DNA of 64,000 nucleotides, from contig NZ_JAKVBC010000008.1 in NCBI RefSeq assembly GCF_022447245.1, positions 1 through 64,000 of the forward strand, in the 5' to 3' direction. Below, piece by piece: positions 1 to 9,153 of this stretch. Position 1 is the first letter of the stretch, and each line of letters begins with the position of its first letter. The notes below the pieces were generated by a model. That model saw only the letters and a list, made by a program, of their open reading frames with translations. It had not been told where the DNA came from and searched no databases. Origin of the DNA: Kordia sp. Its GTDB lineage: Bacteria > Bacteroidota > Bacteroidia > Flavobacteriales > Flavobacteriaceae. Made by a program: the position numbers and the translations under genes.

Positions 1-256
1 TATCATTAGTCTTCGTTTGGTTAGTGGTGTTATCGCAAGGCGTTCTTTAAAAAATCAAGTTCGACTTTCTGCTGACCAGATTTGTTGTACACTAATTTGA
101 AATTTCTGTGTAAGCTCTTGAACGGTTGAACGTTCTTTTAGTACTTCCAAAACAACTTTGTCTTGAATTTTGAAGTGAATTTTCTTCGTATCATATCAGT
201 AAATTTATGTGTGTTTTTTAACTTAAAATACTGTCCTAATTTCGGGGGAATGATCA
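1..256 (-). mobile_element. Truncated IS3-family insertion sequence (left end, runs off the window)
   Basis: The first 256 bases, read on the minus strand, show a likely IS end followed by a broken orfA and the first codons of orfB. The candidate terminal repeat is the reverse complement of 231-256. It starts TGATCATTCCCCCGAAATTAGG, a type of sequence common at IS3 ends. The orfA start follows at 194 and orfB reads off the window edge at base 1. The other end and target duplication are outside the window, so the full element cannot be judged. Confidence 0.6.
30..194 (-). pseudogene. IS3-type transposase OrfA remnant
   Basis: Translation from the ATG at 194 gives RRKFTSKFKTK, the usual start of the IS3 OrfA helix-turn-helix protein. 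One base is then missing. The next frame continues VVLEVLKERSTVQELTQKF, and the classic OrfA ending QQKVELDFLKNALR appears in a third register and stops at 30-32. OrfA proteins are usually about 90-110 residues; about 40 codons of the middle are absent here. The reading frame is therefore broken by a frameshift and an internal deletion and cannot give functional OrfA. The orfB start (LAITPLTKRR) overlaps the end and continues beyond base 1. Confidence 0.65.
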
Positions 257-399
257 AATCAATTCAAAGACATAGCTGTAATGTTTGCAAGTCATAAAAT
301 AAAGCAAACATAATCACTTAAATTTGAGAATATGAAAAAAATTAAAATAAATCAGTGACTTTTCTCTAAAAATGGAATATTAGAAAGTAAATATAGTTA

Positions 400-543
400 G
401 TGATACACGGAAGTGTATTAGGGGTAAAGTACTCATGTGAAAATTACGCACAACCAGATCCTGAAATAGTAAACTACTGTGGAGATGGAGACACTGTCTC
501 TAGTGCTTTTAAGAGTTTACTTAAGATATGTCTTTGTATATAA
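400..543 (+). CDS. Possible short ORF or gene fragment, unknown
   Basis: In the gene-poor stretch between the IS remnant and yebC (195-671) a 47-codon frame opens at a GTG and ends at TAA 541-543. It reads protein-like in its middle (NYCGDGDTVSSAF) and has three Cys near the end. No family is recognised, there is no convincing start signal, and it may be the tail of a gene destroyed by the nearby IS. Apart from this and the yebC terminator I see nothing in 257-671. Confidence 0.2.
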   Translation: MIHGSVLGVKYSCENYAQPDPEIVNYCGDGDTVSSAFKSLLKICLCI

Positions 544-577
544 TATGCTTTCAACAAATAAAAATCAGGAAAAACAA

Positions 578-611
578 AAACACAGATAAGACAGCTGTCT
601 TGTCTGTGTTT
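578..611 (-). terminator. Strong hairpin terminator after yebC
   Basis: AAACACAGA, a mismatch, then the perfect palindrome AAGACAGCTGTCTT, a mismatch and TCTGTGTTT form a 16-bp stem, A-rich on one side and T-rich on the other. It lies 60 bases beyond the yebC stop on the minus strand. Confidence 0.75.
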
Positions 612-671
612 ATTATTTTAAAAGCTAATAAATACTATGAGGCTTTTGTAGGACACTTCAAAATTTGAATT

Positions 672-1382
672 TTACTCTGCCATAGTGTGATACACATTTT
701 GCACGTCATCATCTTCTTCAAGCTTTTCTAAAAGCTTTTCAATATCAGCAGTTTGTTCTTCGTTTAAAGGTTTTGTTACTTGTGGAATACGTTCAAAACC
801 AGAAGATAAAATTTCAATTTCTCTACTTTCTAATTCTTTTTGAATAGTTCCAAAGCTTTCAAATGGACCGTACAATAAAATACCATCATCGTCTGCAAAA
901 ACTTCCTCTACTCCAAAGTCAATAAACTCCAATTCAAGTTCTTCAGGGTCTTGTCCTTCAGAAGGAATTCGGAAATTACAAGTATGATCAAACATGAATT
1001 CTACTGAACCTTGTGTTCCTAAGTTTCCATCACACTTATTAAAGTAACTACGAACGTTTGCCACAGTTCTATTGTTATTATCCGTAGCAGTTTCTACAAG
1101 AATTGCAATTCCGTGAGGTCCGTATCCTTCAAACAATACCTCTTTATAGTTGTCAGTATTTTTATCAGAAGCTTTTTTTATTGCGCGTTCAACATTATCT
1201 TTTGGCATGTTTGCCGCCTTTGCATTCTGAATTACCGCACGTAATCTGGAGTTTGTTTCAGGATTTGGTCCGCCTTCCTTTACAGCCATCACAATATCTT
1301 TACCAATACGAGTAAAGGTTTTTGCCATTGCTGACCAACGTTTCATTTTTCGTGCTTTTCTAAATTCAAATGCTCTTCCCAT
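672..1382 (-). CDS. yebC: YebC/PmpR family DNA-binding protein
   Basis: 236 residues, the normal length for the family. The N-terminus MGRAFEFRKARK followed by WSAMAKTFTRIGKDI is the Bacteroidota form of the YebC signature, and the ordered three-domain organisation extends over the whole protein (NVERAIKKAS near 65, GYGPHGIAILVE near 88, FDHTCNFRIPSEG near 133). Members bind DNA as transcriptional regulators, and some were recently linked to translation of proline-rich stretches. The gene stands alone with its own terminator and a candidate -7 box just upstream, so it is probably monocistronic. The start is fixed by the conserved MGR beginning. Confidence 0.95.
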   Translation of the reverse strand: MGRAFEFRKARKMKRWSAMAKTFTRIGKDIVMAVKEGGPNPETNSRLRAVIQNAKAANMPKDNVERAIKKASDKNTDNYKEVLFEGYGPHGIAILVETATDNNNRTVANVRSYFNKCDGNLGTQGSVEFMFDHTCNFRIPSEGQDPEELELEFIDFGVEEVFADDDGILLYGPFESFGTIQKELESREIEILSSGFERIPQVTKPLNEEQTADIEKLLEKLEEDDDVQNVYHTMAE

Positions 1383-1409
1383 TATGCGTGTACTTTTATT
1401 TAAGGATTA

Positions 1410-1417
1410 CAAATATA
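1410..1417 (-). promoter_or_regulatory. Candidate -7 box for yebC
   Basis: Minus-strand TATATTTG matches the Bacteroidota TAnnTTTG -7 element 28 bases before the yebC ATG. No clear -33 TTTG is seen at the expected spacing, so only half the promoter is supported. Confidence 0.4.
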
Positions 1418-1426
1418 TATTTTGTA

Positions 1427-2470
1427 TTAGTCTTTTGGAATATGTCTGCTTAAAAATTTTGCAGAAGCTTCATTCCATTGATTGATAATTTTAGTTCTTT
1501 TTTTATTTAATTGATCATTAAGCGAATTAAAATCGTTGATCGCTTTGTTAATTTGATTCACCATATTGTTATATTGATCAATCTCTTTTTGGGTACGATC
1601 TTTCGGTTTCTTTTTATCAATAGCTTCTTTGATGGCGTTGAACTTTTCATTTAATAAGAAAAATTCAATCATTTTTGGAATTTCATTTTGGGTTTCTTGT
1701 AAGTAAAACTCTAAGGCTTTTTTTGTAGCTTTTACAAGTGAAGCATCTTCTTTATATATTGCTAATGTATCCAACGCTTGTAAACCTTCTTTTGCAAAAT
1801 TTTGGAGCGCATTAGCATTTTGCTGAATGGCGCTGATATCACCTGAAGACAGTCCGTTCAATAAAAAACTCTCTTGAATATTACTTTTAAAAAATACCAA
1901 ATACACCTCATTTCTATGTTTAAAAACATCATTCGAGATTTTCATCTTTTTGCTGAGGTCGTTTTCAGTTTCAATGAGTTTAATATTGTTTCTTGATGCA
2001 TATTCATTCAAGGCTGCTTCTTAGCTTTGCTGCGCTTCATGCATGCGTTCATCAACCTTTTTCTGTGCCAAAATATCGGCTTCCATAAAGTCATAGGATT
2101 GCTCTGCAACCTCTTTCAAATCTACAATTTCAGCATAATCATTTTTTAGAATATTTGTACGCAAATCCATAAATTCCAACACTTGTTGTTTATAGCTGTC
2201 TTCTCCTTCATAGGCTTTTGCTTTTTTGATTTTAATCATTGCACGTTCTAGCGATTTTACCAAGCGTTTGCGATCGCCTTCAATTCTTCGAGCACTTTTG
2301 CTATGCGCAACCGATTTGGTATACTTCCACATGCTTCTGCTAATCTTTTTATTTTCTTTTCCGATAAAAGATAAATAGGCGTTCGCATTTTTAAAGTTTT
2401 GAGCAATAGATGTTTGAAGTGTAAACACACAAAGAAGCACTAAAAGTGCGCATAGGTAGTTTTTTTTCAT
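1427..2470 (-). pseudogene. Secreted surface protein gene interrupted by one in-frame TAA
   Basis: A 149-residue ORF (2470-2021) ends at TAA 2023-2021. A 194-residue ORF (2011-1427) follows in exactly the same frame. Reading through the stop gives one continuous protein of about 347 residues: ...EAQQS-stop-EAALNEYASRN.... The N-terminus is a cleavable signal peptide ending ...TSIAQNF. The rest is Lys/Glu-rich and helical, resembling the LIC11966-type surface proteins of Bacteroidota. One base change (for example AAA, CAA or GAA to TAA) explains the break. The gene starts 4 bases after prc on the same strand and is probably co-transcribed. It may be a recent nonsense allele, a read-through case or a sequence error. 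Confidence 0.7.
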
Positions 2471-2474
2471 GGAT

Positions 2475-4496
2475 TTAGTGGGCTAGTTGTTTAATGTAAT
2501 CTGCGAGAATATGATATGTTTCTTCAATTTCATGATCGGTTTGAATACTCTTGATCGCATACGAATTCTCTTTTGCTTTGTTTTTGTTGTAGGCTAATAT
2601 TTCTTTGTAGTCTGCTAAGTTTACAACCTCAAAAGTATCATGTGTCATTTCAATGTCATCAGATTTTTCAAAAATAGCATTGAAACGATCTCTATCTTGT
2701 TGCAAACCAGTGATGGATAAAGGTAATTTTCGTTCGTTATCTAAGTAATCTCTCAAATTAGTATTGATATTTTTAATCGTCATAGATGCTTTGTTTTTTT
2801 CAATTCTAGCTAAACTTTTGGCGCGTAGATTTTCATAATTTGCAGCTTCAGGAATTTCAAAATAGACATCTTTTTGAATGGTATCACTAACAATCACATT
2901 AGCATTGGCACTTTCTCCATCTTCAATACCAGATAGTAAATTTGGAAATTCTATGTCAGGCTGAATCCCAATGGCTTGATGCGAATTTCCTTTGAACCCA
3001 TACATTTTCTCTATAGTAATTCTCACAAAACCTTCTTCTTGTTGTAAAGGCAGAATTTGCTGAATGGTTCCTTTACCATACGTTTTGCTACCTACAATAA
3101 GTGCACGATTATGATCGCGTAAAGCTGCCGCAATAAACTCAGAAGCAGAAGCACTTTCACTATTGATTAAAATGATTAAAGGTTTGGTAAATAGTGTACC
3201 TCGATTAAAATCTTTTACAATGGTTTTGTTGTCTTGTTGATCGCGATAAATGCCTAACGGACCTTTGTCTATGAACATTCCAGCTAAATCAATTGCTTGC
3301 TTCATGGAACCGCCACCATTTCCACGTAAATCTAAAATTAAACCGTCAATATCAACAGCATTGAGTTTAAATAGTTCTTTGGCAATATCATTCGCACTTC
3401 CAAAGCCATAATCTAAATTTGTGTAAAAACTTGGCAATGAAATATAACCGACATTTTGTTCTCCTTTTAAAATAAAACTATTGACTGCATTTCCTTCTAT
3501 TTTTAAATTTTCTTTGCGTAAAACAATGGTTTTGTTGATGTTTTTGTCATCTAATACATTGAACGTGATTGTTTTGTTGTTTTCATCGTTGATAAAGTCG
3601 TATAAGCTTTCCAGAGAAAGACATGTAGTACTAACTTTAGTATCATTCGATTCTAACGACAATACCAAATCGCCAGTATTAATTTCTTTTTCTTTCCAGG
3701 CAGTGCTTCCTGTTTGCAAGCCAGAAACCACAATTTTTCCGTCGCTATTTTTGGAAAACCAAACTCCGATAGAATTGTTTTCTGTTCCTATAGAATTCAT
3801 AAAAGTAGCATTGTCTGTAGGGTCAAAAAAGCTACTATGCGGATCAAAATAACTACACACAACATCTAAAAAAGTCGTTTCTACATACGATTGTAATCCG
3901 TTTACAACTTGTAATTTATCTACAATAAAGCATTTGTTTTCGGCAATTACTTTTTGTTTTAATTGTGCTTTTATTTTGGGAAAATTTGAAGGATCTGTCA
4001 ATGATAAATAATCACGAATAATATCGACACGAATTTTCTTTGACCAACGTTTTTCAAGTGTTTTAGGTGTTTTTGAGAATAAAGCTTTTTCTTTGAAACT
4101 ACCATAGGTCACGGTATCTTTTCCTGAAAAATCAAGCTTCATTTTTTCGAATTTTTCAATCGTTTGTATGGCTTGTTTTAAGTGTTTTTCATAAAAAACA
4201 GTTACCTCATTGATAAAGTCACATTCGCCATTTTGTAAATAGTCGTCCAATTTATCTTTTAAAGACGCTAATTCTTCAATATTTTCTTGTGAATAGAGGA
4301 GACGTCTATCGTCCAAACGTTCCAAGAGTTTCGTAAATACATACTTTGAAAATTCGTCATCAATTGTTTTAGGTTTGTAATGATTCTTTTCCAACATGTC
4401 CAAAATCAGACTTGATTTATTGCAAAAAGAAAGTTCAGTTTGTGCGAACGTTGTCGTCACAACAAAAAGGAATATAAAACGTAAAAAAGTATGCAT
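2475..4496 (-). CDS. prc: Carboxy-terminal (tail-specific) processing protease, S41 family
   Basis: 673 residues, the size of full-length Prc/Tsp rather than the short CtpA type. A signal peptide (residues 1-18) is followed by the long N-terminal helical domain, a PDZ domain (about 235-325) and the S41 core. The GNGGGS loop is at 392-397. The Ser-Lys dyad fits S450 in SESASASEF and K475 in YGKGT, 25 residues apart as in E. coli Prc, with the accessory Gln at 479. It degrades or trims C-termini of periplasmic proteins. Immediately downstream (4 bases) lies the interrupted surface-protein gene, so the two probably form one transcript. Confidence 0.95.
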   Translation of the reverse strand: MHTFLRFIFLFVVTTTFAQTELSFCNKSSLILDMLEKNHYKPKTIDDEFSKYVFTKLLERLDDRRLLYSQENIEELASLKDKLDDYLQNGECDFINEVTVFYEKHLKQAIQTIEKFEKMKLDFSGKDTVTYGSFKEKALFSKTPKTLEKRWSKKIRVDIIRDYLSLTDPSNFPKIKAQLKQKVIAENKCFIVDKLQVVNGLQSYVETTFLDVVCSYFDPHSSFFDPTDNATFMNSIGTENNSIGVWFSKNSDGKIVVSGLQTGSTAWKEKEINTGDLVLSLESNDTKVSTTCLSLESLYDFINDENNKTITFNVLDDKNINKTIVLRKENLKIEGNAVNSFILKGEQNVGYISLPSFYTNLDYGFGSANDIAKELFKLNAVDIDGLILDLRGNGGGSMKQAIDLAGMFIDKGPLGIYRDQQDNKTIVKDFNRGTLFTKPLIILINSESASASEFIAAALRDHNRALIVGSKTYGKGTIQQILPLQQEEGFVRITIEKMYGFKGNSHQAIGIQPDIEFPNLLSGIEDGESANANVIVSDTIQKDVYFEIPEAANYENLRAKSLARIEKNKASMTIKNINTNLRDYLDNERKLPLSITGLQQDRDRFNAIFEKSDDIEMTHDTFEVVNLADYKEILAYNKNKAKENSYAIKSIQTDHEIEETYHILADYIKQLAH

Positions 4497-4641
4497 GAAT
4501 GCGAATAAAAATTTGTAGTCTCGTAAAGTTACGAATTTAACAAATCTTTTGCTTATTCCTTAGAAAACAAAGTTGAAAATGTCTGATAAATAGTACAAAA
4601 TCAAACGTGTTTAATGCTTGAAAGCTATTTTAGATTAGAAT

Positions 4642-5463
4642 TTACTCTTTTATCTTCCCAGAAATGTATTCCAATGTTTCTTGATTGCTTGTAGATAAAT
4701 GCTTCGGAAGTTTGTTATCTCTTGGTAAAACGGCTAAAAAACGATCAAAATTTGATGTGTATACGTTTTTAAACAACGGTTTTTCAACATTCAAACTTTT
4801 TAGAATTTCAGTAAAGAACTCTTCATGATGAATTAAATCTTCAGCGCCTAAATGAAAAATGCCGCTTTTACGTCTGTTGATCATATAATGAATTTGTTGT
4901 GTCAGCTTTTTGTCAGAAATAGTATTCATGACCAAATTCGGAAAGACTTCAACTGGAATCTTTTCTTTTAAGCATTGTTTTATTTCTAGAATTCGCGGCG
5001 AATTATGACCAAAAACCATTGGCAAACGAATGATTGCATATTTTTTCTGTGGCAAACGCATCAACATATTTTCTATACGAATTTTGAGCTTTCCGTAAAT
5101 GCTTTCCGAAAGCGTTTTGTCAAATTCATAAGAAGGATAACTGCTATAGGCATCAAACACATTTGCAGAAGATAAAAAGAAGAGTTTACACGGTTTCGTT
5201 TTTACATATTCTGTTAAGTAAACATGTGCTTCAATTTGTGCAGCAAAATCGCCACGCAAGGCAGAAATAATAATTGTTGGTTGCACTTGTGTTACAATTT
5301 CGTCAATACCATCATAATCCAAATCATATCGGATAAAATGCTGATTCTTGGCAAACGATTTGTTGCTGTAAAAAGTTCCGTATACATCAAAGTAGGAGCA
5401 AAGCTCTTTATACAATGCATTGCCTATAAAGCCACTTGCTCCTAATATTAAAATTCTGTTCAA
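4642..5463 (-). CDS. NAD(P)-dependent sugar-nucleotide-type reductase/epimerase (extended SDR)
   Basis: 273 residues with the dinucleotide-binding motif GASGFIG at 8-14, beta-strand/Asp pattern typical of a Rossmann fold, SSANVFD near 99-105 and a YxxxK pair (YGKLK, about 123-127). The overall pattern matches the RmlD/NAD-dependent epimerase group, which reduces or epimerises nucleotide sugars. No other sugar gene is nearby, so the substrate cannot be given. It follows gcvT on the same strand but a hairpin at 5483-5513 separates them. Confidence 0.75.
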   Translation of the reverse strand: MNRILILGASGFIGNALYKELCSYFDVYGTFYSNKSFAKNQHFIRYDLDYDGIDEIVTQVQPTIIISALRGDFAAQIEAHVYLTEYVKTKPCKLFFLSSANVFDAYSSYPSYEFDKTLSESIYGKLKIRIENMLMRLPQKKYAIIRLPMVFGHNSPRILEIKQCLKEKIPVEVFPNLVMNTISDKKLTQQIHYMINRRKSGIFHLGAEDLIHHEEFFTEILKSLNVEKPLFKNVYTSNFDRFLAVLPRDNKLPKHLSTSNQETLEYISGKIKE

Positions 5464-5482
5464 ATGTGTATGTTATAAGTTG

Positions 5483-5513
5483 AACTAGTCCTACCGAGAG
5501 GTAGGATCTAGTT
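5483..5513 (-). terminator. Hairpin between gcvT and the SDR gene
   Basis: AACTAGTCCTACC, loop GAGA, GGTAGGATCTAGTT forms a long stem with a single-base bulge. There is no clear U-run, so it may be an attenuating or processing structure rather than a simple terminator. Confidence 0.45.
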
Positions 5514-5560
5514 ATAGTTTCAAGGTTCGTGTTTATGTAAACCGAAAGATTCTGTAATTA

Positions 5561-6643
5561 TTATTTCTTGTAGAAAGGAAGTTTTACTACTTTGGCAAGA
5601 ACTCTGTTTTTACGTATTTGAATATAAATATTACTTCCAACATCTTTAAAAACTGTTGGTACATATCCTAACCCGATTCCTACTTTCATAGAAGGAGACA
5701 TGGTTCCAGAAGTTACATTTCCAATAATATTTCCGTTTCCATCAACAATATCATACCCTTGTCTTGGAATTCCACGATCCTGCATTTCAAAGGCAACCAA
5801 TCTGCGTTCAGTTCCTGTTCTTTTTTGAGATTCTATTTGCTCACGGTTTACAAAATCTTTTGTGAATTTTGTAATCCATCCCAAACCAGCTTCAATTGGA
5901 GATGTAGTATCATCAATATCATTACCGTATAAGCAATATCCCATTTCCAAACGAAGTGTATCACGAGCAGCCAAACCAATTGGTTTAATACCAAAATCAG
6001 CACCAGCTTCAAATACTTTGTTCCAAACTTCTTCTACAACTTCATTCTTACAGTAAATTTCAAATCCTCCAGAACCTGTATAACCAGTTGCGGAAACGAT
6101 TACATTTTCAACACCTGCAAACGTCGCAATTTGGAATGTATAATATTTAATATTTGTTAAATCAACTTCTGTCAAAGACTGCATTGCTTCCACTGCTTTT
6201 GGGCCTTGAATTGCCAATAAAGAATAATCATCAGACACATCACGCATTTCTGCACCAACATCATTGTGACTTGAAATCCAGTTCCAATCTTTTTCAATAT
6301 TAGAAGCATTTACAACCAAAATATACTTCTCTTCATTCACTCTATAGATAATTAGATCATCTATAATTCCGCCATCATTATTTGGCATGCAGCTATATTG
6401 TGCTTTTCCATCTTTCAATTTAGAAGCATCGTTTGTGGTAACTTTTTGGATTAATGCCAATGCATTTGGTCCAGAAATCACAAATTCTCCCATGTGACTT
6501 ACGTCAAAAACACCAACGCCATTACGAACGGTTTCGTGTTCAATATTAACGCCTTCGTATTGTACAGGCATGTTGTAACCTGCAAAAGGAACCATTTTAG
6601 CACCTAATGCTTTGTGAATTTTAGATAGAGCTGTATCCTTCAT
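5561..6643 (-). CDS. gcvT: Aminomethyltransferase (glycine cleavage T protein)
   Basis: 360 residues, full length. The family hallmarks are present: [12 protein letters not shown] at the N-terminus, HMGEF near 50, the folate-site stretch [42 protein letters not shown] and the C-terminal [11 protein letters not shown]. With GcvP, GcvH and Lpd it releases ammonia from the aminomethyl group of glycine and charges tetrahydrofolate with a one-carbon unit. The partner genes are not in this window, which is usual in Bacteroidota. No glycine riboswitch is visible upstream. Confidence 0.97.
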   Translation of the reverse strand: MKDTALSKIHKALGAKMVPFAGYNMPVQYEGVNIEHETVRNGVGVFDVSHMGEFVISGPNALALIQKVTTNDASKLKDGKAQYSCMPNNDGGIIDDLIIYRVNEEKYILVVNASNIEKDWNWISSHNDVGAEMRDVSDDYSLLAIQGPKAVEAMQSLTEVDLTNIKYYTFQIATFAGVENVIVSATGYTGSGGFEIYCKNEVVEEVWNKVFEAGADFGIKPIGLAARDTLRLEMGYCLYGNDIDDTTSPIEAGLGWITKFTKDFVNREQIESQKRTGTERRLVAFEMQDRGIPRQGYDIVDGNGNIIGNVTSGTMSPSMKVGIGLGYVPTVFKDVGSNIYIQIRKNRVLAKVVKLPFYKK

Positions 6644-6879
6644 GTGTTGTTTTTCTTAAATTGATTGCGAATTTATGAAAAATAGGGATAAAAAAATGAT
6701 GAATTTTTACTTGATTTTCATTTTTAGCTTACTTTTTAGAATTTTCACAAAATTGAAAGGATTTGAGATAAACTTCTATAAAAATATCAAATTAGTAGAT
6801 CGAGTCATCCGCAAATTTGTAGAAATAAATAATCACCGAGAATTTTGATTTAGATATGGATTATTAATAGTTTTAAAAT

Positions 6880-7455
6880 ATGAACGAACTGTTGGATTAC
6901 TTTAAAAATTACATTCCTATTTCTGCAAAAATAGAAGATAACTTAAAAGAAATTGTTATTGAAAAAAAGTTAGACAAGGGAGAAATAATTCTTTCAAATA
7001 ACTCTATGAAAAAGGAACATATTTTTGTTGTGAATGGTTGTCTGCGTTCATTTTATAAAACAGAAGCTGGAAAAGAGTATACAATACAATTTGCAATAAA
7101 AAATTGGTGGATAGGTGATTATATAACACTGTATACAGATGAAAAATCAGTAGTGTCAATAGAAAGTTTAACAAATTCAACTGTTTTGATAATTGATAAG
7201 ACTAAAGTTGAAGGTTTTTATAAAAAATATCCTCAGTTTGAAGCCTTTCAACGGAAGAATTTTGAAAAACGTATTGCGACACTTCAAAAGCGAATTTTGA
7301 GCCTATTAACACTTACAGCTTTAGAAAAATACAACCAGTTTATTGAAAATTATAGTGTATTTGAAAGGATAATACCAAACTATCAAATTGCATCATACTT
7401 AGGAATTACTCCACAGAGTTTAAGTAGAGCACGAAAAGAGAGAATCAAAAAATGA
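6880..7455 (+). CDS. Crp/Fnr family transcriptional regulator
   Basis: 191 residues: a cyclic-nucleotide-binding-like beta-roll domain (about 15-120, KGEIILSNNS and GCLRSFYKTEAGKEYTIQF are typical) and a short C-terminal winged helix ending SYLGITPQSLSRARKE. The form is the common Bacteroidota CRP-like regulator that probably does not bind cAMP in the classical way. It is directly upstream of a nitroreductase and an HchA-like protein on the same strand, so it plausibly controls them or itself. No predicted ligand can be read from the sequence. Confidence 0.85.
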   Translation: MNELLDYFKNYIPISAKIEDNLKEIVIEKKLDKGEIILSNNSMKKEHIFVVNGCLRSFYKTEAGKEYTIQFAIKNWWIGDYITLYTDEKSVVSIESLTNSTVLIIDKTKVEGFYKKYPQFEAFQRKNFEKRIATLQKRILSLLTLTALEKYNQFIENYSVFERIIPNYQIASYLGITPQSLSRARKERIKK

Positions 7456-7525
7456 TTTATTAACATAGGTTCATTTTTACATTAAACACGTTAACTATTT
7501 TTGTCATATAAAAAAAAGTATAACA

Positions 7526-8155
7526 ATGAGTTTTTTAGATAAATTGAATGAGCGATATGCTACAAAAGCTATGAATGGTGAAGTAGTACCGCAGGAAAAA
7601 ATTGATAATATTTTAGAGGCAATAAGATTAGCTCCAACATCAAGTGGATTGCAACCGTTTGAAGTATTTGTAATTACAAACGATGAGATTAAATCAAAGA
7701 TTAAAGAAATTGCTTGGAATCAATCGCAAGTAACAGATTGCTCACATTTATTAGTATTTGCAGCTTGGGATAATTATACAGAAGATCGTATTAATTATAT
7801 GTTTGATTTGACCAATGAAATCAGAGGTTTTAAAAATGAAGGTTGGGAAAACTATCGTCAAATGTTATTGTCTTCCTATCCACAAAAAGATGCGGAAACT
7901 AATTTTGAACACGCCGCACGACAAACATATATTGCTTTTATGGCAGCTATTTCACAAGCAGCATATGAAGGAGTAGATACTACTCCAATGGAAGGTTTTG
8001 AACCTGCTGCGTTGGACAAAATCTTGCAATTACGAGAAAAAGGATTGCGAAGTACACTTATATTACCAATAGGATATAGAGATGCCGATAAAGATTGGTT
8101 AGTAAACCTTGTAAAGGTAAGAAAGCCAATGGAAAAACTAGTAACCTTTTTATAA
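7526..8155 (+). CDS. NAD(P)H-dependent flavin oxidoreductase (nitroreductase family)
   Basis: 209 residues with the nitroreductase layout: N-terminal RYATKAMNGEVV, FMN-contact APTSSGLQPFEVFV near 35-48, LLVFAAWDN near 75, and a C-terminal PIGYRDADKDW. It resembles the NfsB/YdgI branch, which reduces nitro compounds, quinones or flavins with NAD(P)H. It sits between the Crp-like regulator (70 bases upstream) and the HchA-like protein (21 bases downstream) and is probably co-transcribed with the latter. The physiological substrate is unknown. Confidence 0.9.
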   Translation: MSFLDKLNERYATKAMNGEVVPQEKIDNILEAIRLAPTSSGLQPFEVFVITNDEIKSKIKEIAWNQSQVTDCSHLLVFAAWDNYTEDRINYMFDLTNEIRGFKNEGWENYRQMLLSSYPQKDAETNFEHAARQTYIAFMAAISQAAYEGVDTTPMEGFEPAALDKILQLREKGLRSTLILPIGYRDADKDWLVNLVKVRKPMEKLVTFL

Positions 8156-8176
8156 TGATATTGTAAAATAAAGAAT

Positions 8177-9088
8177 ATGAAGAAAAAAATATTGATTGGT
8201 TTAGTAAGTATTATCGTTATTACTTTTATCATATTGTATATAATGAGCATGCCTAAGTCTACTAAAGATGGAGCGTATAGTCCATCTCCGTTAGCATTGA
8301 TGTTAGCAACATCTTCTACAACAGATTTTGATAATACAAAATTTGAAAACCCATATACTGGACATAAAAAGGTGTTAATGATTTGTACTGAAGAAAGAAA
8401 TATGACGATGGCTAATGGGAAAAAATTTTCGACAGGAAATCATCCAGTAGAAATGCTTCTTCCTGTACTTCATTTAAGAAATGCTGGTTTTGAAGTAGAC
8501 GTGATGACTCCAACAGGAAAACCAGCGGTTATTGAAATGTGGGCAATGCCAGAAAAAGATGAAAATGTTCAAGTAATATATTCAGAATTCAAAAGTAAAT
8601 TTGAAAACCCAAAAAGCTTATCAAGTTTTGTGAAGAATTCAATGGTTGATGCTTCAGATTATATTGCAGTTTTTATACCAGGAGGTCATGGAGCAATGCT
8701 TGGATTGCCAGAAAATAATGATTTGAATAAACTAATCCATTGGTCACATAACAATGATTTATTCATGCTTGCAATTTGTCACGGTCCAGCAGCACTGTTA
8801 GCTGCAAATTATGATAATGATGCAAAATCATTTATTTATAAAGATTATGAGATTGCTGCATTTCCTGATGCTGTAGATGAACAAACGCCAATGATAGGAT
8901 ATATGCCTGGTGATATACCTTGGAAGTTTGGAGAAAAATTAAATGATTTAGGAGTTAAGATTATTAATGAAGAAGCCGATGCAACCTGCCATGTTGATAG
9001 GAAATTAATAACAGGAGCTAGCCCAGAAGCAGCTAATAATTTTGGTAAGTTAGCAGCAACCGAACCTCTAAAAGAAGTACATAAATAG
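8177..9088 (+). CDS. HchA (Hsp31)-like DJ-1/PfpI protein with N-terminal membrane anchor
   Basis: 303 residues. From about residue 60 it aligns by motif with E. coli HchA: FSTGNHPVEMLLP with the key Glu at 92, EMWAMPEKDE, PGGHGAMLGLPE, the nucleophile elbow AICHGPAALL with Cys201-His202, FPDAVDEQTP, IGYMPGDIPW and RKLITGASP. HchA is a chaperone and glyoxalase/deglycase active on methylglyoxal. Unlike the cytosolic E. coli protein, this one begins with Lys residues followed by a hydrophobic helix (residues 5-23), suggesting an inner-membrane anchor with the catalytic domain outside. It follows the nitroreductase gene by 21 bases and ends before a bidirectional terminator. Confidence 0.88.
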   Translation: MKKKILIGLVSIIVITFIILYIMSMPKSTKDGAYSPSPLALMLATSSTTDFDNTKFENPYTGHKKVLMICTEERNMTMANGKKFSTGNHPVEMLLPVLHLRNAGFEVDVMTPTGKPAVIEMWAMPEKDENVQVIYSEFKSKFENPKSLSSFVKNSMVDASDYIAVFIPGGHGAMLGLPENNDLNKLIHWSHNNDLFMLAICHGPAALLAANYDNDAKSFIYKDYEIAAFPDAVDEQTPMIGYMPGDIPWKFGEKLNDLGVKIINEEADATCHVDRKLITGASPEAANNFGKLAATEPLKEVHK

Positions 9089-9108
9089 ATGTTTTAGAAA
9101 TAGCATAC

Positions 9109-9146
9109 AAAAAAGCGATTTGAATTTTAATTTAAATCGCTTTTTT
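9109..9146. terminator. Bidirectional terminator between hchA-like gene and thrC
   Basis: AAAAAAGCGATTTGAA and its near-complement end in TTTTTT on both strands. It lies between two convergent genes and can serve both. Confidence 0.85.
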
Positions 9147-9153
9147 GGGTTTA

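Noticed and set aside
5464-5560. Riboswitch or small RNA between the SDR gene and gcvT
   Set aside because: Only one hairpin with a short loop is seen; there is no conserved ligand-binding core.
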